Shown: positions 13,137-13,297 of the stretch, piece after piece | How the letters are laid out: each line of letters starts with the position of its first letter | How positions within the stretch are numbered: position 1 is the stretch's first letter | From: Verrucomicrobiota bacterium | Lineage (GTDB): Bacteria > Verrucomicrobiota > Verrucomicrobiia > Chthoniobacterales > UBA10450 | Assembly: GCA_003219355.1 (NCBI GenBank) | Contig: QHOQ01000058.1 | Span: 1-13,297, forward strand | Length of the DNA stretch: 13,297 bases | Direction: 5' to 3' | Made by a program: the position numbers and the translations under genes | The notes under the pieces: model-generated | What the model saw: only the letters and a program-made list of their open reading frames with translations | Told to the model about the DNA's origin: nothing | The model's database searches: none

Positions 13137-13297
13137 ATGAAGCTCACATTTCTCGGCACGCGCGGCGAGATCGCCGCACGAACGCGGCGCCATCGCATGC
13201 ACAGTTCGCTGCTGGTGTCGTATCGTGACGTCAGCGTGATGATTGATTGCGGTCTGGATTGGCTCGGGAAATTTGAACAGCTGCACCCCGCTGCGAT
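13137..13297 (+). CDS. MBL-fold (RNase Z-like) metallo-hydrolase, N-terminal fragment
   Basis: The gene starts at the ATG at 13137 and runs off the window after 53 codons. The visible N-terminus, MKLTFLGTRGEIAARTRRHRM followed by HSSLLVSYRDVSVMIDCGLDW, has the opening strands of the metallo-beta-lactamase fold. A LxFLGTxG turn, then a S-S-L-L-V strand and a IDCG turn, are arranged as in RNase Z/ElaC-like and related hydrolases. The metal-binding HxHxDH motif would lie beyond the window, so catalytic competence and function cannot be judged. It is divergent from htrA. No Shine-Dalgarno is obvious before the ATG. Confidence 0.75.
   Translation, partial: MKLTFLGTRGEIAARTRRHRMHSSLLVSYRDVSVMIDCGLDWLGKFEQLHPAA

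Noticed and set aside
13108..13140. Ten-codon open frame overlapping the MBL gene start by ATGA
   Set aside because: Could be a leader peptide, but it is too short, has no Shine-Dalgarno and is expected by chance.

Overview
The window looks like a chromosomal stretch of a Gram-negative bacterium with tightly packed genes and moderately high GC. There is no phage or plasmid gene, transposase or CRISPR array. The mix of genes (NfeD/slipin, an APH-P-loop kinase fusion, otsA/otsB, RtcB with archease, a two-PDZ HtrA protease) together with small hairpin-forming repeats between genes reminds me of soil Verrucomicrobia or Acidobacteria. This placement is inference from general familiarity, not from a search.

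Layout. 1-2913 (+): the 3' end of nfeD, a stomatin-like slipin, and a two-domain kinase/ATPase, closely spaced and probably co-transcribed. 2910-3602 (-): a uracil-DNA glycosylase-like protein whose stop codon overlaps that of the kinase. 3623-4735 (+): a CapA-family metallophosphatase-like protein, starting 20 bp from the glycosylase start. 4756-6599 (-): otsB followed by an unrecognised alpha-helical, toroid-like protein, translationally coupled through a TAATG overlap. 6782-8245 (+): otsA, divergent from otsB. 8438-11394 (+): rtcB, a COG0523 (CobW-like) GTPase and archease, a likely RNA-ligation operon. 11485-12960 (-): a secreted HtrA/DegP-type protease. 13137-end (+): the start of a metallo-beta-lactamase-fold protein.

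How the genes work together. OtsA and OtsB make trehalose from UDP-glucose and glucose-6-phosphate, and the helical protein coupled to OtsB is a candidate for a sugar-related role. RtcB is the GTP- and Mn2+-dependent RNA ligase and archease is its activator. The GTPase between them belongs to a metal-insertion family, so the three genes may form an RNA ligase with its activator and a metallochaperone. NfeD, slipin and HtrA are envelope quality-control functions.

The most unusual non-coding signal is a set of inverted repeats of about 80-85 bp. Two related copies fill the two gaps inside the rtcB operon almost exactly, and an unrelated one sits before otsA. In all three cases the right arm ends 4-13 bases before the start codon, where a Shine-Dalgarno sequence would normally be. 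A fourth, Y-shaped element lies between the convergent archease and htrA genes.
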